Below are positions 56,376-64,000 of a stretch of 64,000 nt of DNA, piece by piece. The first letter of the stretch is position 1, and every line of letters begins with the position of its first letter. The position numbers were made by a program, and so were the translations under genes. Source of the DNA: Paenibacillus herberti (GTDB lineage: Bacteria; Bacillota; Bacilli; Paenibacillales; Paenibacillaceae). Under the pieces are notes generated by a model. It did not search any database. It worked only from the letters and a program-made list of their open reading frames with translations, and was not told the DNA's origin. The stretch is from the NCBI RefSeq assembly GCF_002233675.1, contig NZ_NMUQ01000002.1, positions 124,001 through 188,000 of the forward strand, read 5' to 3'.

Positions 56376-56685
56376 GACTGGCCCCTTTCTTGTTACTGCT
56401 CGACATTTCCCGGGAAATGGCAGCTACATTTCTGCTTCCTGCGGCAAAGCTTGCGTCCTGCCGACCCCGGAATTATAATTTTATGATATGTTACGACAGC
56501 TAGGGGAAGCAAGCGACGGGATTCCGCTTCCACATGGCGTAGCATGGCGGATCTTCAGTATAAGCAGCTACGACGGGCCTACCGGGCATTTTTCGATGGA
56601 AATTGCCTCGACAGGGTTCACGATTATACGCAACATTCCGATTTTGAACAGAGACTGTGTTAGTGAAAGGAGTTTTTCCTTCCGG

Positions 56686-57771
56686 ATGGAAAGCAGAAAA
56701 GACCGGCATCAGCCGTCTGGCAAGCCTAAACCTGCCAAGACTAAGCCGCCAAAAAGCAAAAAACGCCGCACCTGGCTATGGGCTCTATTCGCCACCGTGC
56801 TCCTGATGGCGGCGTTGATCGCTTTTTTTATTATTGACAACTTCAACGCATTGAATGGGCTTGAAAAGAATCCGAAGGATTCCATTTTCGACCAATACGA
56901 GAACAATCAGGCGCTGGAGAAACCTCCCGAGTGGGAAGGTAAGGAACGCGTCAACATTTTGTTCATGGGCGGAGACGGTAGAGGCAAAAAAACGACCAAA
57001 GAACCGGCTCGTTCCGATTCCATGATGGTTGTGTCGATTGATCCTGTCACTAAAAAAGCTCATCTGTTCTCACTGCTGCGCGACACTTGGGTCGACATTC
57101 CCGGCAACGGCAGCGGGCGCGCCAATGAAGCGATTGTACTCGGCGGTTACAAGCTGAGTATGCAGATGATGAGCGAGCTAACAGGCCTAGAGATCCAATA
57201 TTATGTTTACACCGAATTCGAGGGTTTCAAATCACTTGTCGACGCGATTGGCGGCATTAATATCGATGTCGAGAAGAATATGCGATACACCGACAACGCC
57301 GACAAAAACCGTTACGACATTAATCTCAAAAAAGGCTACCAGGAGCTAAATGGCGATCAGGCGCTGCAATATGTTCGCTTCCGCCATGACGCCACAAGCG
57401 ACTTTACACGCACAGAACGTCAACGTAAATTCCTGAGCGCCGTTGCAGATAAAATGCAGAACCTTGGCAATATTGCCCAGCTCAGCACGATCATCCGCAG
57501 CGTCAGCCCATTCATCGAAACGAATCTGTCGCCAGAAGACATGATTCGGCTCGGCCAGCTTGGCTTCGGGCTGCAAAATGCAGGCACAGCTCAGCTTCCG
57601 CCGAGCAGGCTGCTTACCGACAGAAAGATTAACGGAGCCTCGGTGCTGGCCATTACTGACGAGGACGAGCTGCGCGAATACGTACAGAAAGTACTCACAG
57701 AAAATCAAAATGCACCTTCTGGAGCCGAGAATAACAGCTCGAACAACAGCGCGAATAACGCCTCGCCTTGA
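56686..57771 (+). CDS. LCP-family (LytR-CpsA-Psr) cell-wall polymer ligase
   Basis: 361 residues from the ATG at 56686; AAAGGAG lies 14 nt upstream, slightly far. A basic N-terminal tail (KPAKTKPPKSKKRR) precedes one membrane helix (WLWALFATVLLMAALIAFFII). The LCP domain has NILFMGGDGR, RSDSMMVVSIDP, HLFSLLRDTWVDIPG, VDAIGGINIDV and ALQYVRFRHDATSDFTRTERQ, with the Arg and Asp residues that bind the pyrophosphate lipid. LCP enzymes transfer teichoic acid or other glycopolymers to peptidoglycan. The Asn/Ser-rich tail is low complexity. The upstream 66 codons of the open frame look non-coding. Confidence 0.92.
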   Translation: MESRKDRHQPSGKPKPAKTKPPKSKKRRTWLWALFATVLLMAALIAFFIIDNFNALNGLEKNPKDSIFDQYENNQALEKPPEWEGKERVNILFMGGDGRGKKTTKEPARSDSMMVVSIDPVTKKAHLFSLLRDTWVDIPGNGSGRANEAIVLGGYKLSMQMMSELTGLEIQYYVYTEFEGFKSLVDAIGGINIDVEKNMRYTDNADKNRYDINLKKGYQELNGDQALQYVRFRHDATSDFTRTERQRKFLSAVADKMQNLGNIAQLSTIIRSVSPFIETNLSPEDMIRLGQLGFGLQNAGTAQLPPSRLLTDRKINGASVLAITDEDELREYVQKVLTENQNAPSGAENNSSNNSANNASP

Positions 57772-57867
57772 TGTTAGGCATCGGGCTGGCCTTCAAACAG
57801 CAAAACCAAGTGCGGCCCGTTTCGGCCCCGGCACGACAAAGCAAATAAACAACTTCAGTTCCCATTC

Positions 57868-57902
57868 GGGAGAGCAGGACGACCTGCTCTCCCCTCTTTA
57901 TT
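57868..57902 (+). terminator. Terminator of the LCP gene
   Basis: GGGAGAGCAGG-ACGA-CCTGCTCTCCC forms a perfect 11-bp stem followed by CTCTTTATT. It lies about 97 nt after the LCP stop and just before the hemL ribosome site. Confidence 0.85.
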
Positions 57903-57939
57903 CCCAATTCCCGCTAGAGCATCAGGAGGTAACCAACCT

Positions 57940-59289
57940 ATGTCCTATACATCCGACTCATCCTTCTCCATTCCCGGCACGTCCCGCGCCCGCTCAGAAC
58001 AGCTGTATAGCGAGGCTCTTGAACATATCGTCGGCGGCGTCAACAGCCCGAGCCGCTCCTTCAAAGCTGTCGGCGGCGGCGCGCCCGTTTTCATGAAGCG
58101 TGGCCAAGGCGCATATTTCTGGGATGTCGACGGGAATCAATATATCGATTATTTGTGTGCGTACGGCCCAATCATTACCGGTCATGCACATCCACATATT
58201 ACCGAAGCGATCAGTCGTGCGGCCGCAAGTGGCGTGTTGTACGGCACACCGACAGAACTGGAAATCCATATGGCCCGCATGCTTAAAGATGCCATTCCGT
58301 CGCTCGACAAAGTCCGCTTTGTTAACTCCGGCACCGAAGCGGTCATGACGACAATCCGTGTCGCGCGCGCCTACACGGGCCGCAACAAAATCATCAAATT
58401 CGCCGGCTGCTACCACGGCCATTCCGATCTTGTGCTCGTCGCAGCTGGCTCCGGGCCTTCCACGCTTGGCATTCCAGACAGCGCCGGCATCCCGCAGAGC
58501 ATTGCCAGTGAAGTCATTACCGTTCCGTTCAACGATATTCCCGCGCTAAAAGCCGCTCTGGAACGCTGGGGCGACGAGACGGCAGCCGTCATGGTCGAGC
58601 CGATTGTGGGCAACTTCGGCATGGTTATGCCGCATCCAGGCTTCCTTGAGGAGTTATGCCGTCTCACCCGCCAAGCCGGAGCCATCGTCATTTATGACGA
58701 AGTCATCACTGGCTTCCGCTTCCACTATGGCACGACTCAGACATTCGGTGAGTTCCCTGACCAAGCAGCGATTGAGCCTGATCTGACGGCGCTTGGCAAA
58801 ATCATCGGCGGCGGCCTGCCGATCGGCGCCTACGGCGGCCGCAAGGAAATCATGGAGCAGGTCGCTCCGCTCGGCCCTGCTTATCAAGCTGGCACGATGG
58901 CTGGTAACCCAGCCTCCATCGCAAGCGGCATTGCTTGCCTTGAAGTGCTTCAGCAGCCAGGCGTATACGAGCGCATGGACAGACTCGCCGCCGGTTTAGC
59001 GGACGGGCTTGCCGACTTGGCTTCCCGCCACGGCATTCCGTTGACGGTGAACCGTATTCGCGGAGCGTTTTCCACGCATTTCTGCGATCATCCGGTCACG
59101 GACTACGAGCAGGCGAAGGACACGGACGGCGAACAGTTCGCCGGCTTCTTCCGCCTCATGCTGGAGCGCGGCATCTGCTTAGCTCCGTCGAAGTACGAGG
59201 CCTGGTTCCTGACAACCGCGCATACAGAGGAGGACATCGCCCGCACGCTAGAAGCGGCGGCATCCGCTTTTTCCGAAATGGCTCGCTGA
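57940..59289 (+). CDS. hemL: Glutamate-1-semialdehyde 2,1-aminomutase
   Basis: 449 residues, a PLP-dependent class III aminotransferase-fold enzyme making 5-aminolevulinate for haem. Motifs: [38 protein letters not shown], the PLP-aspartate [10 protein letters not shown] and the Schiff-base Lys near 287 in [19 protein letters not shown]. The segment [16 protein letters not shown] resembles Bacillus GsaB, the second GSAM paralog, so this may be the gsaB-type gene rather than the one in the hem operon; no other haem gene is near. A strong GGAGGTAACC site precedes the ATG. Confidence 0.93.
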   Translation: MSYTSDSSFSIPGTSRARSEQLYSEALEHIVGGVNSPSRSFKAVGGGAPVFMKRGQGAYFWDVDGNQYIDYLCAYGPIITGHAHPHITEAISRAAASGVLYGTPTELEIHMARMLKDAIPSLDKVRFVNSGTEAVMTTIRVARAYTGRNKIIKFAGCYHGHSDLVLVAAGSGPSTLGIPDSAGIPQSIASEVITVPFNDIPALKAALERWGDETAAVMVEPIVGNFGMVMPHPGFLEELCRLTRQAGAIVIYDEVITGFRFHYGTTQTFGEFPDQAAIEPDLTALGKIIGGGLPIGAYGGRKEIMEQVAPLGPAYQAGTMAGNPASIASGIACLEVLQQPGVYERMDRLAAGLADGLADLASRHGIPLTVNRIRGAFSTHFCDHPVTDYEQAKDTDGEQFAGFFRLMLERGICLAPSKYEAWFLTTAHTEEDIARTLEAAASAFSEMAR

Positions 59290-59341
59290 GACTGATTCAT
59301 TCGCATAAAATAAGCGGGTCCTAAAAGCCCGCTATACCAGC

Positions 59342-59386
59342 AAAACGGGAGGAGACTGAGCCAAGCTCAGTCTCCTCCCGTTTTTA
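59342..59386. terminator. Bidirectional terminator between hemL and the efflux gene
   Basis: AAACGGGAGGAGACTGAGC and its complement around CAA make a perfect stem, with TTTTT on the plus side and TTTTG on the minus side. It serves the convergent hemL and DHA2 transporter genes. Confidence 0.93.
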
Positions 59387-59443
59387 TTGCCCGCATAAGT
59401 TAAAATTCTCGCTGAGATTCCTCCGCTGCTGAATCGGCACGGC

Positions 59444-60940
59444 CTACTCCTCAGCCAATTTGTGTTTTGCACGAGCTCCGATCAGACTGATGCTTAACGA
59501 TGCTAATGCAAAAAATATAGCTATTCCCATCAGGATAACAAAAAAGGAATCGTCAAAAGCGGTGCGCCCGGCCGCAATTAATGCCTCGGATGCTTCAGCC
59601 GGCAGTCCATCTGCAGCCATTATTGCTTCATCTAAGCTGTCTTTTACATTTGCAGGAACTTGAAGTCCTTCCGGAATGACCATGCTGAGCGAATAAACAA
59701 AACCTGCCAAACTACCAACGATCGCAATTCCGGCTGCACCACCGACTTCATACGCTACTTCTTCAATCGATGCGGCCATCCCCGCTTTTTCAGGCGGCGC
59801 GGAACTCATAATGGAATGAGATGCCGCCGTCATGCCTATTCCCAAGCCTGCTCCGAGGAGCGCCAGTCCGATAATTTGTCCCGTTATGCCGGCATCAAAC
59901 TGAAAGAGATAAATGGCCGTCCCTACAGCCGCCAACAGTAGCGAGAAGCTTTTGATGCGGATGACATTATAACGATGCAAAACCTTTCCGGCCAGCGGGC
60001 CCGCCAGAATAGACGCGGCCGGTATGCTTAACGTCATAAATCCCGCTTGAAGCGGACTCAATCCTGCTACAAGTTGAAGCCGTTGAGTTACGATATACTC
60101 TATGGCCAGCAGTCCAAACAGGCCGACTGCAGCCGTAATACATCCCGCCATAAATGGAGATAGTTTAAAGAGAGCCAGATCAAGCAGCGGGTTGGAGCTT
60201 CTGAGCTGGCGACGAATAAAGATGATCATGGCGACAATCCCGATAACAGCGCTAATCGCAGCAAGCGCCGGGGAACCTTCGCGTTTGGCAAATTCTTTTA
60301 TGGCAAAAACAATGGCCACCAAAGCGATCATAATCTGGGCGGAGCCAATAAGATCCCACTTTGTATCTTTATTGCCCTCATGACTTGGAACGTACACCAA
60401 GGTCAACACCAACGCCAAAATTGCTATCGGAACGTTGATCAAAAAGGCAGCTCCCCACCAATAGTACTCCACAAGCAATCCGCCTATGATTGGGCCAATT
60501 CCCGCTCCTCCAGAAGCGATGGCCGCCCAGATTCCGATTGCTAGTCCAAGCTCGCGCGGATTAGTAAAGGTCATTCTGATAATGGACAATGTAGCAGGCA
60601 TCATCATCGACGCTCCAACAGCAAGGAGAATCCTTGCGACTACTAACACAGACGGACTCGGAGCAAAAGCGGCCAACAGCGAGGTTGCCGTAAAAACAAG
60701 CAGACCAAGCGCGAATATTTTTTTGTGGCCGTAACGATCCCCAAGTGTGCCCATCGCCGGTAGCAGACCTGCCATGACAAGCGAATAACCATTTAAAATC
60801 CATAATTTCTCGGACGCCGATGCGCCAAGATCATAGGTTAAGCTGGGTAAAGCTGTATAAAGAATCGTCGAATCCATTACAATGAGCATAAGAGCGCTGG
60901 ATACGACGGCCAAAATGAGCCAGCGTTTGAATCCGTACAT
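59444..60940 (-). CDS. DHA2-family MFS multidrug efflux transporter (14 helices)
   Basis: 498 residues with 14 hydrophobic segments. The N-terminal SSALMLIVMDSTILYTALPSL and LWILNGYSLVMAGLLP, the loop GDRYGHKKIFALG, and the motif C segment GGAGIGPIIGGLLVEYYWW are typical of SmvA/LfrA-like drug exporters. The ATG has GGAGGG upstream. It is divergent from a MerR-family regulator, and its promoter has the 19-bp spacer of MerR-controlled genes, so induction by a drug-like ligand is likely. Confidence 0.92.
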   Translation of the reverse strand: MYGFKRWLILAVVSSALMLIVMDSTILYTALPSLTYDLGASASEKLWILNGYSLVMAGLLPAMGTLGDRYGHKKIFALGLLVFTATSLLAAFAPSPSVLVVARILLAVGASMMMPATLSIIRMTFTNPRELGLAIGIWAAIASGGAGIGPIIGGLLVEYYWWGAAFLINVPIAILALVLTLVYVPSHEGNKDTKWDLIGSAQIMIALVAIVFAIKEFAKREGSPALAAISAVIGIVAMIIFIRRQLRSSNPLLDLALFKLSPFMAGCITAAVGLFGLLAIEYIVTQRLQLVAGLSPLQAGFMTLSIPAASILAGPLAGKVLHRYNVIRIKSFSLLLAAVGTAIYLFQFDAGITGQIIGLALLGAGLGIGMTAASHSIMSSAPPEKAGMAASIEEVAYEVGGAAGIAIVGSLAGFVYSLSMVIPEGLQVPANVKDSLDEAIMAADGLPAEASEALIAAGRTAFDDSFFVILMGIAIFFALASLSISLIGARAKHKLAEE

Positions 60941-60986
60941 TTTCTTTATCCCTCCACATGAAGTAACTAGAATTTTGATAAACCCA

Positions 60987-61017
60987 ACTCTAAACTATAG
61001 GGTTACCCTGTAGTCAA
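60987..61017 (-). promoter_or_regulatory. MerR-type promoter and operator of the efflux gene
   Basis: TTGACT (61012-61017) and TAGAGT (60987-60992) on the minus strand are 19 bp apart, the long spacer of MerR-activated promoters. The spacer is filled by the palindrome CTATAGGGTTACCCTGTAG (60995-61013), the expected regulator site. Confidence 0.8.
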
Positions 61018-61081
61018 AAGTTTTTTCATGGAGTAAGATTTAGGCTCATCAATAGTAAATTCAGATTCGGAGGAGTTCCAA

Positions 61082-61900
61082 ATGCCGGATAACAGCAGCC
61101 GCTACATCACGATCAGCCAACTAGCCAAAATAAGCGGAGTAACCAAGCATGCCCTGCTTCATTACGATGACATCGGTCTCTTAAAGCCCGAATTCATTAA
61201 TGCCAGCGGTTACCGTTATTATTCGTACCGACAATCTTACATATTAGATATTATTAGTGTGCTTAAGAAGGCCGGAAGTTCCCTACAGGAAATAAAGAGT
61301 TTTATCCAGAATCGGAACGCTATAAATCTGATCGAGCTATTCAAACAGAAGCAACAGGAACTGGAGATGGAGCAGCTTCGAATCGGACGGATGCAAAATA
61401 TATTAAGAAATGCCATTCAGATGACAGAGAAATCGATGGAGGCGTTTAGGGAAGTTCCATTCTTAGAGGAATGTGAAGAGGAGTATTTAATCGCGACTCC
61501 GCTCGAGCAGGGTACCGAAGAGGAGTTTAACGCCAAACTAAGCGAACATCGAAGCTACTGCGAAGAACACTTTATCTATCATGAATTTCCGATTTGGGCG
61601 GCTTACAGCAAAGCAAGTCTTGAATCCGGTATTTTTTTCTGGGGATATATAGCCAATAAGCTTCAGGAGCCAATTTCGGGAGAAAGAATGATTACCAAGC
61701 CTAAAGGGCTTTACGCGGTTATGGATTATAAGGGCTCTTACGAGAGCACTCCAGAAGCTTATTTCATCCTCAAAGAGTACATCGAGCGCAACGGAATGAA
61801 AATAATCGGGGATGTGTATGTAGTGGATATGCTCACCTATTTTTCAGAGATTGATCCCGATAGCTTTGTCGTTCGGGTCTTCATAGAGGTTTCAGTTTAG
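61082..61900 (+). CDS. MerR-family transcriptional regulator with GyrI-like effector domain
   Basis: 272 residues. The N-terminal winged helix ITISQLAKISGVTKHALLHYDDIGLLKP with YRYYSYRQ is a MerR DNA-binding domain, followed by a dimerization coiled coil (about 85-125). The C-terminal half (EEYLIATPLEQG, GLYAVMDYKGSYESTPEAY, YVVDMLTY) resembles the BmrR/GyrI ligand-binding domain. It most likely senses a cationic drug and activates the divergent efflux gene through the palindrome at 60995-61013. The ATG has GGAGGAG upstream. The GNAT gene follows after 20 nt and may be co-transcribed. Confidence 0.9.
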   Translation: MPDNSSRYITISQLAKISGVTKHALLHYDDIGLLKPEFINASGYRYYSYRQSYILDIISVLKKAGSSLQEIKSFIQNRNAINLIELFKQKQQELEMEQLRIGRMQNILRNAIQMTEKSMEAFREVPFLEECEEEYLIATPLEQGTEEEFNAKLSEHRSYCEEHFIYHEFPIWAAYSKASLESGIFFWGYIANKLQEPISGERMITKPKGLYAVMDYKGSYESTPEAYFILKEYIERNGMKIIGDVYVVDMLTYFSEIDPDSFVVRVFIEVSV

Positions 61901-61920
61901 GGCGTAAAGGAGAGAACTCG

Positions 61921-62472
61921 ATGAACAGCTGGACAGGCAGCAAAATTAGGCTAAGACCGATTGCCCCCGAAGATTGGGAGTTGTTCCATGATAATGACCA
62001 GGATGTAGAGGGTGCGCGAGCGGCGGACATGATCTTTTTCCCACGTTCGGAGGAAGCCACCAGGGTCTGGGCGGAAAAGAAGTCCGAGCAGGAGCCCGAA
62101 GGGGATAATATGTCGCTGGCTATCGAGACATTGGAAGGAGAGTTGGTCGGGAGCATTGACTCGCATCATTGTGAACAGCGCTTCGGCAGCTTTCAATACG
62201 GAATCGCCTTGTTCCGTCCCCACTGGTGCAAAGGATATGCATCCGATGCGGTGGTAGTGTTGCTTCGGTACTTTTTTCACGAGCTGCGCTATGAAAAAGC
62301 AACCGCCCATGTATACAGCTTCAACGAAGCGTCTATGAAATTTCAAGAATCGCTCGGCTTCCAGTTGGAAGGCCGGCTGCGTGAGCAGATGTTTACCAAT
62401 GGCCGACGCCATGATGAACTGATCTACGGCTTGCTGCGCCGAGAGTTCGACCAGCTTTATCCGCCAAGTTAA
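61921..62472 (+). CDS. GNAT acetyltransferase, RimJ/RimL-like
   Basis: 183 residues. The acetyl-CoA-binding fold is visible in KIRLRPIAPEDWELF, VGSIDSHHCEQRFGSFQYGIALFRPHWCKGYASDAV and NEASMKFQESLGFQLEGRLREQMF, the pattern of ribosomal-protein/aminoglycoside-type N-acetyltransferases. The substrate is unknown. It begins 20 nt after the MerR-family gene with AAGGAG, suggesting a bicistronic unit, possibly linked to drug resistance; this is inference. Confidence 0.88.
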   Translation: MNSWTGSKIRLRPIAPEDWELFHDNDQDVEGARAADMIFFPRSEEATRVWAEKKSEQEPEGDNMSLAIETLEGELVGSIDSHHCEQRFGSFQYGIALFRPHWCKGYASDAVVVLLRYFFHELRYEKATAHVYSFNEASMKFQESLGFQLEGRLREQMFTNGRRHDELIYGLLRREFDQLYPPS

Positions 62473-62522
62473 ATAGTTGCCTTACACTGGTTGCTAATCC
62501 CACTCCTCTCGCGGCATAGCAA

Positions 62523-63104
62523 TCAGTGTGAAGGTTCTTTTGCGTTCGCAAATTGATGTATGCTGAAATGGTCGATGGTCGAACCCATAATCGCATTCCT
62601 AAGCGGATGCAGGTTCGGGGTCACTCGGAGCTCTATGCCAAGCCCTGCCAGCCGCTCTAGCAATCCCTCCAACCTTATGATCTCCAACGGCCCCACCGTT
62701 TCCCGTGAAATGTAATAACCCGCTGTCTCAGAAAACAGCTCAAAGCTGTCAGACGGCAACTCATAGCGATAAAGCACCACATTCATAATACGATCCAGCC
62801 ATCCCGTTTCCACCGCCATGACCCTATCCGCCGCCGTATGCCCGAAAAAGCGTTCCTCATCCTCCTGAGACATACTCCCGCCTCGGGAGTACACAATTCT
62901 AGGACAGGCTCGCGGCACGAAAAACATGAATTCATGAGCCTCGTCAATCGCCCAGACAACCGGCGGCATATTCGTTCGACTCGCCTTTACGCGAGGTATG
63001 AACGTCTCGATGCTGCTCTCTTCGCTGAAATGATAGAGCTTCATGGAGCGGCCAGCATTCTCATCGCCAACAGCTTTAACTGACCCCTTAATCGCCTTTT
63101 TCAT
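62523..63104 (-). CDS. DUF6886-like protein
   Basis: 193 residues. MKLYHFSEESSIETFIPR near the N-terminus, VVWAIDEAHEFMFFVPRACPRI and the later LYRYELPSDSFE...YISRETVGPLE form match an uncharacterized Firmicutes family (DUF6886, from memory). No catalytic motif is obvious; the HFSEE...F.PR opening is reminiscent of RES/ADP-ribosyl-type folds, but this is weak. I keep the ATG at 63104, which has a strong GGGAGGGGG site, over the ATG 20 codons later. It lies 18 nt after the histidine phosphatase gene, so the two are probably one transcript. Confidence 0.72.
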   Translation of the reverse strand: MKKAIKGSVKAVGDENAGRSMKLYHFSEESSIETFIPRVKASRTNMPPVVWAIDEAHEFMFFVPRACPRIVYSRGGSMSQEDEERFFGHTAADRVMAVETGWLDRIMNVVLYRYELPSDSFELFSETAGYYISRETVGPLEIIRLEGLLERLAGLGIELRVTPNLHPLRNAIMGSTIDHFSIHQFANAKEPSH

Positions 63105-63122
63105 CCGTTGTCCCCCTCCCCG

Positions 63123-63695
63123 TCATCCTATCCACAAGCGTTGGACTTCGATAAGCCTACCTTCACTAAAGCTCAACTTGTAAACATCGGGCATAGAAGC
63201 AGTCTGCCAGAACTCGAATCCATAACTTGGGTCGAAATAATTCAGCAAAATCGTCATGATATTCCCGTGTGTACCGACAGCAATTCCCTGACCCTCGTAT
63301 TCCCTAAGCAGCCTCTCTATAACCGGAATGACTCGCTGCTGAGCTTCATTCGTAGTCTCGCCGCCGGAGAGTGCATAATCCTTATCTGTAAAAGAAAGAC
63401 GAATCGCCTTAACGCATTGCTCCCAAGGAACTTCCAGATCAACCCCCACAATGGAGCGCTCTCGCAGCTCCTCATACGTCTGGATGATCAGCCCGCTGAG
63501 CTCCGCCAGCGGCTTCACCGTTTGAATCGCCCGCTCGTAGGGACTGGAGACGATTAGCCGGATGTCCTCCTTCGATAACATTGTCGCAACATGGCTCGCT
63601 GCCAGATGTCCCTTTTCAGAAAGTCCTCGATTGCGCTCTTCTCCATGTCTATAAACGGACTCTGCATGACGAATCAGATAAAGTGTCGTGATCAT
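63123..63695 (-). CDS. Histidine phosphatase (phosphoglycerate mutase-like) family protein
   Basis: 190 residues from the ATG at 63695 (AAGGAG upstream); the frame runs 36 codons further without a site. The catalytic RHAE (residues 9-12, LYLIRHAES), the second Arg in SSPYERAIQT, an acidic residue in EELRERSIVG, and the second His in VGTHGNIMT mark a branch 1 histidine phosphatase. Such enzymes hydrolyse sugar phosphates or nucleotides; the substrate is not inferable. Confidence 0.9.
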   Translation of the reverse strand: MITTLYLIRHAESVYRHGEERNRGLSEKGHLAASHVATMLSKEDIRLIVSSPYERAIQTVKPLAELSGLIIQTYEELRERSIVGVDLEVPWEQCVKAIRLSFTDKDYALSGGETTNEAQQRVIPVIERLLREYEGQGIAVGTHGNIMTILLNYFDPSYGFEFWQTASMPDVYKLSFSEGRLIEVQRLWIG

Positions 63696-63894
63696 AGAAT
63701 GCTCCTTCCAACTTAGTAATGTTTTCCATACTTTTAGTATAATGGGTTGCCTATCTGGAAGGTAGCAAAATTCTATAGAAAACGCTTTCTTTAATTGATG
63801 CAATCCGTCATATCTCTCTGAGCCTGGCTCATATGCTATACCAGCAAGTCATCATTAAGTCTGCTTTCAAAACCTGCAGAGAGGGGAAATGATC

Positions 63895-64000
63895 ATGCCA
63901 TCCATCGTACTTCAGCTAGCTTATTTGGTCATCTTCGTCTGGTCTATCTACCATCTTGTTCAGGATCTCCGTGTCTCCCGCAAGGATTGGTTAACGCTTC
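63895..64000 (+). CDS. Start of a small membrane protein (cut by window edge)
   Basis: An open frame beginning MPSIVLQLAYLVIFVWSIYH, with GAGGGGAA just upstream, runs to the window edge (35 codons). The opening is one membrane helix followed by a basic, polar stretch (LRVSRKDW). An in-frame ATG at 63889 is an alternative start. Too short to identify. Confidence 0.5.
   Translation, partial: MPSIVLQLAYLVIFVWSIYHLVQDLRVSRKDWLTL

Noticed and set aside
1-64000. tRNA, rRNA or tmRNA genes
   Set aside because: I looked for cloverleaf and CCA-type ends and rRNA-like blocks by eye and saw none; a dedicated search could still find one.

Overview
The window looks like a chromosomal segment of a Paenibacillus-type Firmicute. 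The signs are strong AGGAGG-type ribosome sites, frequent GTG and TTG starts, a Bacillus-order purine operon with separate purS, purQ and purL, PurR boxes combined with guanine riboswitches, and a generally moderate-to-high GC content. Most genes lie on the minus strand. Two AT-rich stretches (about 29.3-30.9 kb and 34.5-42.0 kb) differ clearly in composition and look acquired.

Layout. 1-15.3 kb: purine operon purE-K-B-C-S-Q-L-F-M-N-H-D on the minus strand, with purD running off the left edge. Its control region at 14.9-15.33 kb carries two PurBoxes, a sigma-A promoter, a guanine riboswitch and an attenuator terminator. 15.65-16.2 kb: a nitroreductase. 16.5-28.8 kb: a plus-strand cluster of DUF11 (TIGR01451-type) repeat proteins, one of them giant and split by an in-frame stop/restart. 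28.9-30.9 kb: a decayed gene, a small stalk-domain secreted protein, and a YrpD-like gene whose 5' end is fused to an IS30 transposase remnant. 31.1-32.9 kb: an NCS2 purine permease with its own PurBox, promoter, guanine riboswitch and terminator. 32.9-34.1 kb: an MFS transporter with a structured leader. 34.5-41.65 kb: a type I restriction-modification operon hsdM-hsdS-prrC-hsdR that embeds a PrrC-type anticodon nuclease. 42.2-43.8 kb: guaA.

44.0-49.4 kb: MoxR ATPase, DUF58 protein and transglutaminase, a conserved trio. 50-53.4 kb: polysaccharide deacetylase, glycerophosphodiester phosphodiesterase and Bcp peroxiredoxin. 53.5-56.4 kb: a three-gene ABC-2 exporter. 56.7-59.3 kb: an LCP cell-wall ligase and hemL. 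59.4-61.9 kb: a DHA2 efflux pump divergent from a MerR-family regulator, with a 19-bp-spacer promoter between them. 61.9-64 kb: GNAT acetyltransferase, DUF6886-like protein, histidine phosphatase, and the start of a small membrane protein.

How it fits together. The pur operon, the permease and guaA form one purine locus. Its first two units share the same two-layer control: PurR senses PRPP and the riboswitch senses guanine. The DUF11 cluster and the hsd-prrC island appear to have been inserted among these housekeeping genes. The hsd-prrC operon is the strongest defence system here: restriction backed by a latent tRNA-cutting toxin. A second theme is repeat activity. An approximately 25-bp dispersed repeat occurs in three intergenic regions, several tandem repeats sit between or inside genes, and low-complexity extensions occur in PurF, PurK, the ABC ATPase and the transglutaminase.
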